This document shows, in pieces, positions 1-44,600 of a stretch of 64,000 bases of DNA. Position numbers and translations under genes: made by a program. The notes under the pieces were generated by a model. It saw only the letters and a list, made by a program, of their open reading frames with translations, did no database searches and was not told the DNA's origin. Numbering within the stretch: the first letter of the stretch is position 1; the number at the start of each line of letters is the position of its first letter. Origin of the DNA: Sclerodactyla briareus (Eukaryota; Echinodermata; Holothuroidea; Dendrochirotida; Sclerodactylidae); the NCBI GenBank assembly GCA_026419785.1, contig JAODTK010003621.1, forward strand, positions 186,001-250,000, written 5' to 3'.

Positions 1-1660
1 ACAGGATTTTCATTTTTACCGGGATCTTCCATGATACCTTCTGGGGGTTTAGTTTATCAAGCTGTTTGTCCACTGGTATGAAACATATAAACGTGTGTTT
101 TGATTCGTCCCCAGACGTACCTTACCTAGTCAGGGCACTCGTTGTTGTGATTGAACTATGCCAGGATGGAAACTGTAGGAAAAATACTGATCTTACTGAA
201 AGCAAGGAATGACTTGTCATGATTTTACTCATTATATTCTTGCTGCTTGAGACAAAAATTTACCAACTCAGCTGAATTTCCGCATCATTCACACTGCACA
301 TGACCTACCTGAGAACTGTTAAATTGGCTTTTCTATTTGATTGTTTGACTGTCAACATACAAGACATGGAGGGAAGGCCTCCCTGAATTTTCTACTCACC
401 AAAATTTGGGCTTGAAAATATGTGAAAGTTAAGTGGAGATAGTGCAAAAGTGCAGAGATTGCCAATTTTTTTTAGTTAACTGTGAGTGCCAAGATTTTGA
501 GTGAATTATAAGTGCCCAGATTCCATATTGGATGAAAATGTTCAATCATGTTGAACTTCTGACAACTTTTTGAGATTTGGGTGGAAATGACACATGTGCA
601 ATCGGGTACCTTTGGTCGGCTTCCATAATTTCAAAATAGCAGTCAGATGGTCAAAAACAGGTTGGTTCTTGCCAGGCTTGGCTTATTGTTGCGTACAAAT
701 ACCAGGAGAAGTATTACCGATATATTTGGTGCTTTTATGATACTTTGATAAATCCAAAATGTCTGTCATATATTTATAGATCTCGCTTTGATCTACTGAA
801 ACATGTATTGCTGACCAAAAATATAAGAATTTAACATCTTCCTAAATAGCCAGCCGGTTTTCTACTCACTGTCGTACTGAATGCACTATTTGGTTTTGCT
901 TCTTAACAACCGTTTGTTGATTGACATGGATAAGAAGCCCATCCTTTTGTCTGAACATCTTCAAAGAAGACAGGCAATAGAGTCAAGCACCAGACAGGTG
1001 TTACTGTGAGTCCACTTTTTGATTTGATTCCGCGGATAGATAGTATCGTCATGGTGGAGCTGATCTACTATAATTTGAAGTTTCCATGAACCACTGATCT
1101 AAGTAAGTCCTTCGTTGAGTGGAAGGGGTCTTCAGACTCTTAATGTTCCAGAAACAGCGAATATTCACTACAGTATGAGGTTTATTGATGTGTGGAGAAG
1201 ATTTTTTATTCATTGAGATGAATAGGTTGTGATACATTATGTTGTCATGAGCACATTCAGCATAGACCAGTTTTCAGAAGTTTCGCTACCTCTGATGAAC
1301 TTTGAGCTTGTGATCTCTATTTTGTCGTTGTAAAGTGTAAAATGATCGTGTGTATTATTTCAGAATATCAGAGAAGGTTTATAAGAGTATAAATAGTAGA
1401 CAAGGAGTCATGTGACCTGGTGTTGCTTTATTTGTATCATGAAAAACAAGTACAACACTTATCATTTCTGAGTTATTATTTAGCTGTTGAATGTTCTGTC
1501 GTTGTGTATTTATATGGTGACTGGTAAAAGTAGTCTACGTTACCTGTTACGCTTTGTACATCTATGTTAATTTGTGACGATTTCAAAATGTGTCGTAGAA
1601 TAAAAGTGTTTTAATTGTCATTCTTGTGAGGACTTGTTCTTGTTCAGTAATAAAGATTAA
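1..1660 (+). other. possible 3' end of an upstream transcript
   Basis: This stretch looks less repetitive than what follows and has no recognisable coding exon. Two AATAAA hexamers at 1599-1604 and 1649-1654 are followed by GT-rich sequence, the usual layout of a vertebrate-like polyadenylation site. It could be the 3' untranslated end of a + strand gene that begins left of the window. AT-rich DNA yields such hexamers by chance, so this is a weak call. Confidence 0.25.
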
Positions 1661-2289
1661 CCCTTGTTTCTAGAGGCATGCATTGTTCTGATTCTTTCTT
1701 TATGAATATGGCCCTATAGTGAATTTATTTTTTCTGTTTAGCACGACATCTCTGAACCGTAAGGGCAAAGTATATTCGCTATTCCAGGGGTCCTCATTTG
1801 CTTAATTCCATGCCAGTCAAATTCTTATCTAACAAAATGGATTATGGTCAATTTTGTCCTGAGAATTACTAATGGGTACAATTAGGGGAATTGATGTCAT
1901 TTTTATATATTCAGTGAAATCCTGGTGGATATGTTTTCAAACTCTTTGCCATTAGATATGCAATGTTAGTTTGGGGGGTAAGGGGTATGGACCGTAGTTA
2001 ATGTGTCTAATTTGCATACTCAGTGTCTATTTTTAGCTCAAACAGCTAATGCTGGTTGTGCTATTCCGAGTTGGCCGCTGTTGGCCCGTCTATACTGCTA
2101 CAGTACTAATAGTAATCTGAAAATAAAGGCGATTACAATTTTGATGATGTTTGTTCTTTTAAAGCACAGTCAAAATACTGAACAAATTTCTCACAATCAA
2201 ATATCAGTGTTCTTTCATACATTAATGTATACATTCATTCTGCTCCAGTTCTTTTGTTAGTACAATATAATGCGTATCCATTTTGTTTT

Positions 2290-3560
2290 TTCCTCGCCTG
2301 AACAAAGTTCAGGAAGAGACCTAGCGAATCATTTGTCGTGTGTGTGTGTGTATGCCTTGTGTGCCATGTGTGTATTAAATTAGGGTAATTAGCTTTTTCC
2401 TGTACTTTATTAGTCGCCCGTTAGCAAGATTTGCGGATGAAAACCGTATTGCTATTGTGGACTTGGTTTTGGCCATAGGTGCAGGATAGAAGGTTAGATT
2501 AACTGCTTAGATTTGCAGCATAAAATGTGCTAATTAAGGGTCATCTAAAGTTTGTCTATTTCCTGAAACTTGGTGAATATGGTCTACCTTTCATCCCAGA
2601 ACTTTTTAACAAAAGATTCGTGGGTCCCAATGGAGGTCATCAACTGGTCCTGATTGGCATGAGTTTTGCGAAATTTTCAAAATTTTGTCAGATTTTCCGA
2701 AACTGGTGAATCTGGCGATACCTCCAACCCAAAACTTTTTTTTAACAAACAAAGATTCAGGGTCATAGAAGGTCATTCAATGTTGGGTCTAATTTGCATA
2801 ATTAACTCAAAAATCTTGAAGTTGGTTTGAATTTCATATGAAACTGGTGGGTTATGGGTTTTTTATACCTTAGTCTGAAACCTTTTTTCCTCTCGCCCTA
2901 ACTTTGTTCAAGGAGATGACATACTTAATAAATTTGTTGTGTTTCTGTCTGTCTGTTCCAGTAATTGCCGTTCCGATGTATCACCCTCCTAAACCATGAA
3001 AGCCATCATGCGGAATCTTTTTTTTTTTTTTGTGGGGGTGTACGGTGGAAGTTGTAGATGTGCATTTACTTTTTTGTCCCCAAAAAACAGTACTAATTTG
3101 CATAATTTCCATATTTTAAATGGAAATTGAGACCTCCAAAGCTTGGTAAAAGATATCTCTTGATCATTAGATGAATTAGTGATGCAGTTCGGGTTCATAA
3201 CACCTATGAAGTGTAGATGAAATTATTAGATTTTCAGCATTTTCTGTGCTACTTAAGTCGTCCCCTTTGCCTAATTTATTGCAGATTTGTAAAGTTGGTT
3301 GAATGTCTATGAAAAAAAAAGAAATTTAAAAGTGGAAGTCAGGTCACGGGGTATTTAATGTGTCTAAAATATTCATATTATTCATTTCTAGGTAAGAATT
3401 TGCCAAACTCATAGGTATGGTCGTTTAACCTTTTCTCTGGATCTGATCTGTTTTGAATGTTCAAGAATTTTTGAACCGAATTCCCATCATAAATATCTTG
3501 TCTCTTATAATAAAGCACTGAGATTCTGACTAAACCATAGCTCCTGTGACAATTTCACTG
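2290..3560 (+). repeat. interspersed repeat family A, copy 1
   Basis: The copy opens with a short palindromic block (CCTGAACAAAGTTCAGG, about 2299-2315) followed by 'agagacct', a GT microsatellite near 2335-2352, the phrase 'ggtaattagcttttt', a 'gttagcaagattt..gatgaa' block, and then 'aggtcat..aatttgcataatt' phrases. The same order recurs near 13.8, 17.4 and 20.9 kb, and in reverse near 44.6-45.0 kb. It encodes nothing I recognise. A degenerate second start of the family appears at about 2890. Likely a non-autonomous element or LINE tail; class unknown. Confidence 0.6.
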
Positions 3561-5050
3561 CGGTTTATAAGCTCAGGTATGTGCCGAATTAACATAATTT
3601 ATGCCAATGTCCAATCTGGGTAAGGAGTTCGCCAAACTCAGTAGCAGTGTGGTAGTCAGGGCCGGCAGCATCGAGGCCGAATTGGCATGGCCTAGGGGCC
3701 CGGCTCAGGCTCGTTTTGGCTTGAGGGCCGCCAGACAGACAAGGTTACAGATCAAGAAATGTGTCCGGCCTCGGCTGGGCCAGCCTGATTACATCCCTGA
3801 TCCAGTAGGGGTTTCCGTTTTAAATTTGAACCTGATGCATTTTGATGTTCAGAATGTGCGACTGAATTCCATAGATAATAGCTTCTGTTAGTAAAAACTG
3901 AGGAGAGGAAACCAGAGCTCCTGTGACAATTTTACGCTGTTTCAAAGCTGCCAAAAGAAAACCCTCTCTCACCCAAACCAATTTGATTTAGGGCTGGATA
4001 GACCGACAAAAAATCTGTAACATGTTCTTCTCTCTTTTTGCTGGGCGCTAGGCCCAAACACCCCCCCCCCCCCTCATCACCCGGATATGTGCCTGGATGA
4101 TCAGTTTTTCCACTTGACTGTGTGAATACATGCCATGACTGCAAAAATGTCCTGAAAGAAATTCCTCTCTTACTGACAGCCCACAAGTACTTTATAGGGC
4201 TTGCAGGGTTCAAGAGCTAGACCATCAATCGTCATCACCTATGTTTGTTTATCAAGCCTGGTACTCGGAAATGGGCTGTGACTGTCTTACACTATTAAGA
4301 TGTCAATTATGGCAAAATAGGCAATTAATAGATAGACAAAGGTGGAGGTTTCCTAAAGAATAAGGCTGGGACATCCTTGATGCTGGCATTGGGGATATGT
4401 TTGGTGGGTTGTGGGGGAGGCAGGGGAGGGTGTTTGCTGCCTGGCAGGCAGGGGGGGTGGAATGTTTATGGCTGCTTGGAAAACAAAAAGGCCAATGAGA
4501 TGGTGAAGGAAATTTGATTTGAAGGCAAAAGAAGCCCGGGCTGCTAATGGGATTTAGAACATTCAAGTTGGATTGGGTAGTTTTAAAAAAAGTTGAGTTG
4601 ACTGAGCAATAAAAAATTCATTCAATTTGGAATTTATGGAGGGGGATTGAGAGGGGGGTGGGGCAGAAGAAGAAAAATTATTAAGGGACTTTTGTATAAA
4701 AAGTCAAACTTATCGGTCAGTTATATTGTTGAAATTTTTATGATGAAAATATGAGATGTGCGTTTGACATGACGATGGTCTGCTGAACTAGTTGGTTGTT
4801 GGTGTAGTGAATAATAGTGAAACCACTGATGCGACAGGCGAGAAATATTTTTTTTTTTTGGCGAAAGCATTGTTTAATATGTGAGAGAGCTCCTGTGGTG
4901 CTACACAGATGAAACCACCTCCTGCTTCCGATTTTGACACTGGTCTTCCAAAAGTTACAGGGGTTCCCAAAGGAGGTTTTGATATTCTTTCAGCGATATC
5001 ATAGTGTGATGATTCGATTCTTTGGGATTGGGGATCAACCCCTTCAAGGC
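3561..5050. other. intergenic, no gene seen
   Basis: No exon or RNA gene was recognised. Two short stretches (about 3538-3575 and 3908-3945) share the phrase 'agctcctgtgacaatt', so part of this is another dispersed repeat. A poly-C run lies near 4061-4074. Confidence 0.5.
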
Positions 5051-5059
5051 AAGCATTTT

Positions 5060-5430
5060 TCATGAAACGTCATGTATCAAAGGTCATAAGGTCAAAAACT
5101 GCCAAATAATAAAATTCTGTAATAATTAACTCTAGTGACTGTGTGTCGATATGGCTCAAATTTTAGTTGGACATGTGCCGATTATCAAGGGTAAAAATTT
5201 TCCATAAAAAATATCAAAAAGGTCATGGCAAGGCTTACATATGGACTAAAAACTGCCAAATAATAACGTGTACCTGTAACAAACCTCTATAGACCTTATG
5301 ATGTTTTGAGACATGGTGCTATTTGTTCTTGACAAGTCAATCCAGGCCAATTTCAGAATCCTAATCGTGAGAAGTATTGAAATTAATGTGAAATAGCCCC
5401 ATACCAAACTCCATAAATTTGTGACTCATA
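5060..5430 (+). repeat. GGTCA-type tandem repeat, two or more units
   Basis: The phrase 'aaaactgccaaataataa' occurs at about 5096 and 5248, a period near 150 bp, with 'aaggtcat' and 'cataaaaa..tcaaaaaggtcat' between. The same phrases occur in the larger array at 15.0-16.95 kb, so this is an outlying piece of that satellite family. Confidence 0.6.
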
Positions 5431-5789
5431 TATCCACCCAACTGTTTATTAATCTACAAGATACCTTGAGGCCTACAGGAACCCCAGGCCTCCTGTCACA
5501 ACACTTCTCGGGGCATTTACCATACATTATTAGGTCCCCCTTTTCCCCCCCGGGGGATTTGTTTACATAAGCTCCCCAGACCTGTTAGAGACACTTCCTG
5601 AAGCGGATATCTGTGAAAAAAGTAAATAACAGAGCAGCCAGCATGTAAAGTTGAAAGAACTGTTAGGGGTTGTATTATATTATTAGCTGAGAAAACCTAA
5701 ACGGATTGTTCCAGTGGTTTTCAATATTGTTGCGAGTCAGGGACAATACAATCAGTCCTCATGAATTTGAACTGGTCACTGTTCAGTAA

Positions 5790-6130
5790 GATGTGTCTGT
5801 TCGATGCCTATACCAACATTTGAAAAAGCCACACAGGAATGCCTAGAATTCTTTGCAATGTTGTATGATAGAAGAAACCACTGAAACCGCAACGAGGCAA
5901 GACACGGGGGGGCGATCGCTCTGTATATCCTTGACTCAGGGTCACTGGATGTCATGTAAACATGTCTAATTTGCATAATTTATGAATAATTTTAAAGTTT
6001 TCGGGATTCTCATGAAATTCATTAGGTATGGCTCTTTACCTTTAATGTTCAACATTTTTAACTAGACTGGAGGTATGCAGAGTGTCTAATAAGCCAGTTC
6101 GGAGGACAGTTCATGAGACGTATAATGATT
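5790..6130 (+). repeat. fragment of repeat family A
   Basis: It contains 'tctaatttgcataatttatgaat', then 'ttctcatgaaattcattaggtatgg', matching the distal part of family A at 2.8-3.4 kb. A block at about 5905-5930 ('gacacggggggcgatcgc' followed by 'tctgtatat') is also found near 18304-18335. Confidence 0.45.
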
Positions 6131-6345
6131 TCAAGGGTCATAGCGAGAGAGAGGAGATGACCGCACGTTCACGTTGAACGTACGATTCTCGAAACTCCCT
6201 GGCCCCGAAAATTACGGATCCTGCTACACCAACACTTTACAGATGTCAACCCCATATTTATAACAATGACATCCGAAAACATGGGATGATTGGTGGCGGT
6301 GGGAAAGTTTAAAAATAAACTGTAACGATATGACGATGAGGGGGG

Positions 6346-6510
6346 CATGTCAATGTTCCAGGGTTCGATGTTCCCGGGTTCGATGTTCCCGGGGGGGTTC
6401 GATGTTTCAGGTTCGATGTTCCAGGGTCCGAGGATCCCCGTTTTTGGTATATTTTCAATGATCCTATGAATTACGAGGTTCGATGTTGCCCCAGGGTCCG
6501 ATTTTGTTCC
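6346..6510 (+). repeat. short minisatellite, unit near 16 bp
   Basis: The phrase 'ggttcgatgtt' followed by 'cc' and a variable GGG/CAG end occurs about six times here, diverging toward 6510. Units are close to 16 bp, with a longer spacer around 6430-6475. Confidence 0.75.
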
Positions 6511-6529
6511 CGGTTGTGATATTTTTGTG

Positions 6530-7290
6530 CATTCAGATGGCTTAATGGCACTCGAGATTCGGAATTGAGAGGGTAGTTGGCAGGTGGTCGCCCACCAAGC
6601 TCACGACAGACCACCAGCATGGCAAGCTGTGCCGAATCTGAAGTGACAGTCAGTGGCAGGAACGTAATTGTGAGATTATGAGTAGGAGGCTGAAGTTTGA
6701 TTGACTTTCTGGTGGGGGGTTAAGGGGAGGGTGGGTGTTGCCCTGCCTTGCAAAATTTTTGCATTTTCCGGGGCCTTAGATGCAATGTGTGTGCAATATA
6801 ACACTAAAAAACAATCACTTCATTCCAAAAGAATAATTCCGCATTTTCACATGTACTAGGTTATTGGCCACTCTCGGTATTTGGAAGGTGAGAGGGTAGT
6901 GTCCGGTTGGTCGCCCAAAAGCTCACAACTGACACACATTCATTTGCAAAATTGTGCCATTTTCCAGGGACCGTAGATGCCGTTTGGTGCAATCTAGCAC
7001 CTCCAAACACTCAATTAATGCCAGAAATAACTTCGCTTTTCACATGTCCTAGATGCGATGTGCGCATGGAATCTTGTGCGTTCTCTGCGAAATCGAATCG
7101 GGGGCAGCAAGATTTAATAAGTTTAATCTCACTTTTCAGCGGACTGCCGAACCCCCCCTCCTCCCCTAAGAAAAATTTTTGGCATTTCAGGTGCCTTAAT
7201 GCAAGCTGATGAATTATGACACTCCTAAACCTCCTTCGTTCAGAAATAATTTTGCATTTTCAACGTCCTTAGGGGCGATCTGTCCCTGGT
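6530..7290 (+). repeat. tandem repeat, unit about 300-370 bp
   Basis: Two clear and one partial unit share 'gagggtagt..ggt(t)ggtcgccca..aagctcac', then 'ttttgcattttcc..ggg.c.ttagatgc', then 'cttc.ttccagaa.taa.ttcgcattttcacatg'. Starts are near 6566, 6890 and 7160. No coding sequence recognised. Confidence 0.6.
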
Positions 7291-8590
7291 CAGTAATATG
7301 CTCTTCTTTTGGTGTTGGTGTAATTCTTTCTTAATAGCGTACCGCAACATTGGCCTACGGACCAGTTCCTAATTTATAGCAACAAATTTGGCCACGAATG
7401 GTTTTTGAGTTGGTTACTGGAAGAATGGTACGCGGCGCAGAAATTTTGCATGTTTTTTTCTGGGCATTTGATCATAAATGGGCCAGTATAGAAGATCAAA
7501 GGTTCGGCCATTTTTCTTCACTTTTGCCTTTTAGCTGCCCAATTTGTCACGAATTGGTGTCCACTTTTCTTTCTAATTTCTCATCTCAGAAAAAGTTTAC
7601 GGGCCCCCCCCCCCCCCCCCCCCCCCTCGTACGCTTATGACGCCTATAATTCCAAATTTTGAATTCAATTTCTGCTAGATATTATCTCCAAGCTCTTTAT
7701 ATCCATTCGGGCTGGCTCATTTTGGACATGGTAAACTTCTTTTGTCCGAATTGTATGGCTATAAGGGGGACGGGTGCTTCCTCCTCATATATCCACGCCT
7801 TCAGCTGACTTCCAGGACGCTATTTGTATATTTCAATCTCACGCAGAATTACAAAATTGCACTAGCCTAATGTGAAAAAAAGGCTTGAGGGTCAATTCGC
7901 TGACTTTCACAAGCAAAGCCTATTTTGGTAGCGTTGTACGCGAATCTTATCTCTACTACCCAATCTCTAATCATGACAAAAGACACAATTGCAGACCCGA
8001 CAGCTAATCTCGTCGGTCGGTGTACATCGTGTTAATTGAAGAGAGAAGTGCGCGCGCAATTTTTGCCATTTTTCATTTTTTTGAAAAAACTTTGTATTTT
8101 ACAATTCTTTGTTGTATTTGTATTTCAACCGTTTTTACATGATTAAATATAACCGTTTTTGGTTGAGTTAAAAATACAAAGTTGACTGGGCCTCGGACCC
8201 CATTCGAAAAATAAAAAATCTGACGATCCATCAGAAATTCCACCGTAGATATCGAAAACTCCACTTGCAAAGGCCGCCTGACCATTTTGGGGATCCCCCC
8301 CCCCTCCCCTCCCGCTCGCTACGTCCCTGCAATGGGCGCCCACGCAATCTACAGAAATTGAATTCGAGGGGAACAGGAACGTAAGAATATTCCTGACTAT
8401 ATCTGGACCTTTGCACATTGATGCACCCTGTCATGAGGAAAATCCTCTGTACGTAACGCAAATTGGTGGAATTTCAATTTAAGGACTTCTGGTGGCATGC
8501 GGGAGTGCAGGTCTCTGGCGCATCCCTTTTGGCATAAAGTGCGTTCCATGGAACTAAGTGTCGTGAGTGAACACACTTGAAGTTTAGTTA
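7291..8590. other. intergenic, no gene seen
   Basis: No exon or RNA gene recognised. It contains long poly-C runs near 7603-7626 and 8297-8304. Composition becomes CpG-richer toward the right, leading into the presumed PSMC6 promoter. Confidence 0.45.
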
Positions 8591-8599
8591 GTTTAACAC

Positions 8600-8772
8600 T
8601 GAACATAGGGCCGTATTTTGTTGTCCCGAGACCACTGTGGGTGATAATCGCGAGCACAGGCGTATGCTCCATGCAAGTAGCAATCGCCGCGCAGGCCGCG
8701 CCGGGGACGACGGACACCCTGTTTCTCTTCTTGGTTTTCTTGTTCGTTTCTGAAATACTTTTCGGAAATAAA
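8600..8772 (+). promoter_or_regulatory. presumed PSMC6 promoter and 5' UTR
   Basis: This is the sequence just upstream of the PSMC6 start codon. It is locally rich in CpG (for example 'aatcgccgcgcaggccgcgccggggacgacgg' around 8683-8713, read as overlapping short blocks) against an AT-rich background. No TATA box is seen at a suitable distance, as expected for a housekeeping gene. The transcription start is not determined. Confidence 0.45.
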
Positions 8773-41518
<32,746 letters not shown>

Positions 41519-42890
41519 AAAACTGCACCTGTGATATATCAAGAAAGACGACACATTGATTGTCAGGCCTGAAGACAGCCTAACTAATTGATCCTTGTTT
41601 TTTTGTATTCCAACTCCAAGTGGATCCCTGGAATTTGCTTACAATTATTCCTCTATGTGAACACTTCTGGTTGGTTTATGCAGAAACCAGTGATGGACTG
41701 CCCACATTAGTTTCTGTGTTCCATTTTCAGAGTTGCATGTACCCATGGAATGAAGGACTATCACAATTACTAGTAGCAAGAACCTATTTTATTATCTTGG
41801 TCTACAGAAAAGAAAAGAAAAATACAAAAACCTTAGTCTATGTCCTGGTAATGCTGAGTGGCAGTGGCACCTCAGATGAAACTAACAGTTGTAGGAACTG
41901 TTATACTCACAACAGCTGGTTGCAGCAACATTTGGATGTATGACTATATGTTGCTGACTTTGGAGAGCAGGAATGAACAAAACTAAATCAGTTATTTGCT
42001 TCAACTGGGTCAAGTGAAGGGGGTCAAGTGAAGGGGGTCAAGTGAAGGGTGTAGTGATTTATGAATTGTTGGTCCATTGACAGTGATAAAACATGCAAGC
42101 AAAATGTGTCACACTTATTGCTATCTTACATTTAGGCCCTGTAATCAGAATGTGTCTGATAAGAGAAGAACACCCCCCCCCCCCACAATCTCAAAGAGGA
42201 GCAGTTAATATGTGCTTTGAATATGTCACTGTTGTGTGCTCTGTTAAAGAAGAATCCTACCTTGCATAGTGAGCATGCTGTTAGAGCTACCTAGGCATTG
42301 TAGGACAGCAACATTTTGCTTGCCTCTGGCATGTAGCAGTCTTGTCATTGCCATTCTATACAGTTTTGACAGTGTTTTTAATTCTCCTTGCGCCAACAAT
42401 TTACATATTTTTTCCCCATCCAATTTGTGAGGTACTGTGTTCACCACCTTTCAGCATTTGTGTGCTCTATCCTGTGTAACTTGCTGGGCCATCATTCTTT
42501 CAAGCATGAAATGTTCAGGCAGGGGCCCTGAGTACTATACCAAGACAATTGCTGCTTTCATATGAGGGATTGGGGGAGAGGGGCTGGAGATAATCTTTCT
42601 ATTTATATGTTGAACCTGCTTTGAAATCTTTTTTTTTTGGTAACAAATGGTAGATAACTACCCAGGTCTATGTTGATTAAATTGAAGGAAATGGCAAATT
42701 GCACTTTGTCTGGTGTTTTTCATGCTCCCTCCAGTCGAGTCAAGGCGCTCGAGTCAAGACACTGATTAGTAACTCACCTCAGTCAGTGGCTTGGTGAGCT
42801 ATCCTGATTCTCCATGTCTGTCTATCCATCCATCCACATCTTTGCTGATTCATTCATGACCAAGTGAAGGGCCATCCGGGGTGTTCAAAC
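41519..42890 (+). other. PSMC6 3' UTR and following intergenic DNA
   Basis: Sequence after the PSMC6 stop. No clear AATAAA hexamer was found in the first kilobase, so the transcript end is not placed. A poly-C run lies near 42173-42184. Confidence 0.4.
42006..42050 (+). repeat. three tandem copies of a 15-16 bp unit
   Basis: 'gggtcaagtgaag' is repeated three times with G-run spacers. Confidence 0.85.
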
Positions 42891-42896
42891 TAGAGA

Positions 42897-43128
42897 GCAC
42901 AGTAGCTCACCTATCAATTGTGATGTGAAGGTTACTTTCCATTTGTTTAAAAGATATTATTCATCAGGTTTCATGAACATTTGGGCAACTTTCAAAGTCT
43001 GCATGAGTTTAGTAGTGCATGTCTCATGCAGACTCTGAAAGTTACTCAAATGTTCATAAAACCAAGAAATCTAATTTTTATGATTTAAACAAGTTGACTA
43101 CCAGGATTCGGTATGTGAGCTACTGTGC
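42897..43128. mobile_element. fold-back (MITE-like) element, 232 bp
   Basis: Left end GCACAGTAGCTCAC and right end GTGAGCTACTGTGC are perfect inverted repeats. The inner arms also pair: 'atgaacatttgggcaact' and 'ttcaaagtctgcatgag' on the left match 'ctcatgcagactctgaa' and 'agttactcaaatgttcat' on the right, with TTGTTTAAA also mirrored. Nearly the whole element is palindromic around about 43015. No open frame. No convincing target duplication was seen. Confidence 0.8.
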
Positions 43129-43769
43129 CTGTCCTTGACACTCTTGTATTCTCAATTCCCTGCTGGCTTTTATCCAACAATCATTTCTACATTTATCACC
43201 GATGACCAGTCCACTGCATCAACGTCCTGTTTAAATTCGCTGGACAGCAGTCCTCAAGGATGCTTATTGTTAAATGAGCTACGGTCAAACCATTCATCAA
43301 TGAAATCTTAACTTTTCAAAGTGGCAGGTTCTCTATCAGTGGTGTTATTGTCCTCCTGGAATTAGAAGCGAATTACAGTTTGTCTGTACAGACAGACAGA
43401 CAGGCAGTATTGATGGCACACGACAGAAATGTGATGCCTGATGAATACCAGAGGATGTAACTGCCATATCTCCCTAAACTTGGCTCTTCCTGTTGAAGGT
43501 GGCTTGGTGATCACTGTTTGTGTTTGCACACAGGTCTCGCTTGTCTTTTATAGCATGATATCACCAAACTATAGGAATATCGTTCTTGTATCAACAGTGT
43601 TGTAATCAGTCTGATTAGATTTGGCAAAATAGCCCATTTCATGTAACATCACTATTTTTTTTTGGACAAAAACAAGGCGATCATGGATCATCGCCCAGGG
43701 TATCGCTGGTTGTGCAATCAGTGGTGACTTCTATTAGTCACAATACAAACAATTACCAGGCATTCCATG

Positions 43770-44600
43770 TGTTGCTTTCAGATATTGTTGGTATTAGCAT
43801 CTAACAGAAACAGCTTACTAATCAGTGACCAATTTTCAAATTCATAGGACTGATTATTGACCCTGTCTACCAAAGGAGTGGTTCTTGTGGACTGTTCAAG
43901 CTTCTGATAGGTTCGAGTACATATGCTCTTGAAGGCTTGAATTCTCCTTTTACTGTCTGTCAGAATTGTTCGAGTTCCCACAACCATAGAGTAGCAGACT
44001 CAGGAGTGACTTTAAGAGATCGGACTTGTGGCGTAAAACTGATGTTGCTCTTCCATATCCTATCCAGTCTGGCCAGTGCTGCCATGGCTGCTGGGCAATC
44101 AGGATCGGAATTTGTGCTGCACTAGGTCCCAGCTTTGGTGAGAGTTGCTCCAAGGTATTTAAACTGAGACTACACCAGGAAGCTGCTGTGCAGTGGATAT
44201 CAGCTTGGGTGTTAGGCTATTAGCTCTATTTACCATGCCGAGGTGTTTAGTGCACCCTAAGTCAGGTCTGTACGCGCGTTGATGCTTCCAGTCATCAGGT
44301 CGATGTCATCCGCACACTTGGGAGGTTGCAGACTGGTCCCCCAATAGAAATTAATTCTCAGTTGGTAATGGTCGTCGTGTGGAGGGTCTCTTGTCATTAT
44401 TGCTTCCCAAAAATATTGGAAGAGTGTTGGGTGAGAGGATGCAACCCGGCCTAACCCGCGGTAGTCTGGAAGAAATCACCTAATTGATTATTCAAGAGAA
44501 CTGCGCTACTGAAGTGCTCATAAAGTGCTTGGACAACTTTCACAAGCCCCTCTCCAATGTTGAAGTAAGCAAATCATACAAATTGAATAACCCCCAGTGA
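43770..44600 (-). mobile_element. LINE reverse transcriptase fragment, I/Nimb-like, antisense
   Basis: Read on the - strand: QALYEHFSSAVLLNNQLGDF near 44470-44530, a VR.GC..SPTLF block near 44400-44460, the catalytic CADDIDLM at about 44291-44317 (FADD expected), AAQIPILIAQQ near 44080-44115, LLLYGC near 43985 and KRRIQAFKSICTR near 43905-43945. This order matches the C-terminal half of I-clade or Nimb-type non-LTR elements. Several frame changes. Endonuclease not seen. Confidence 0.82.
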
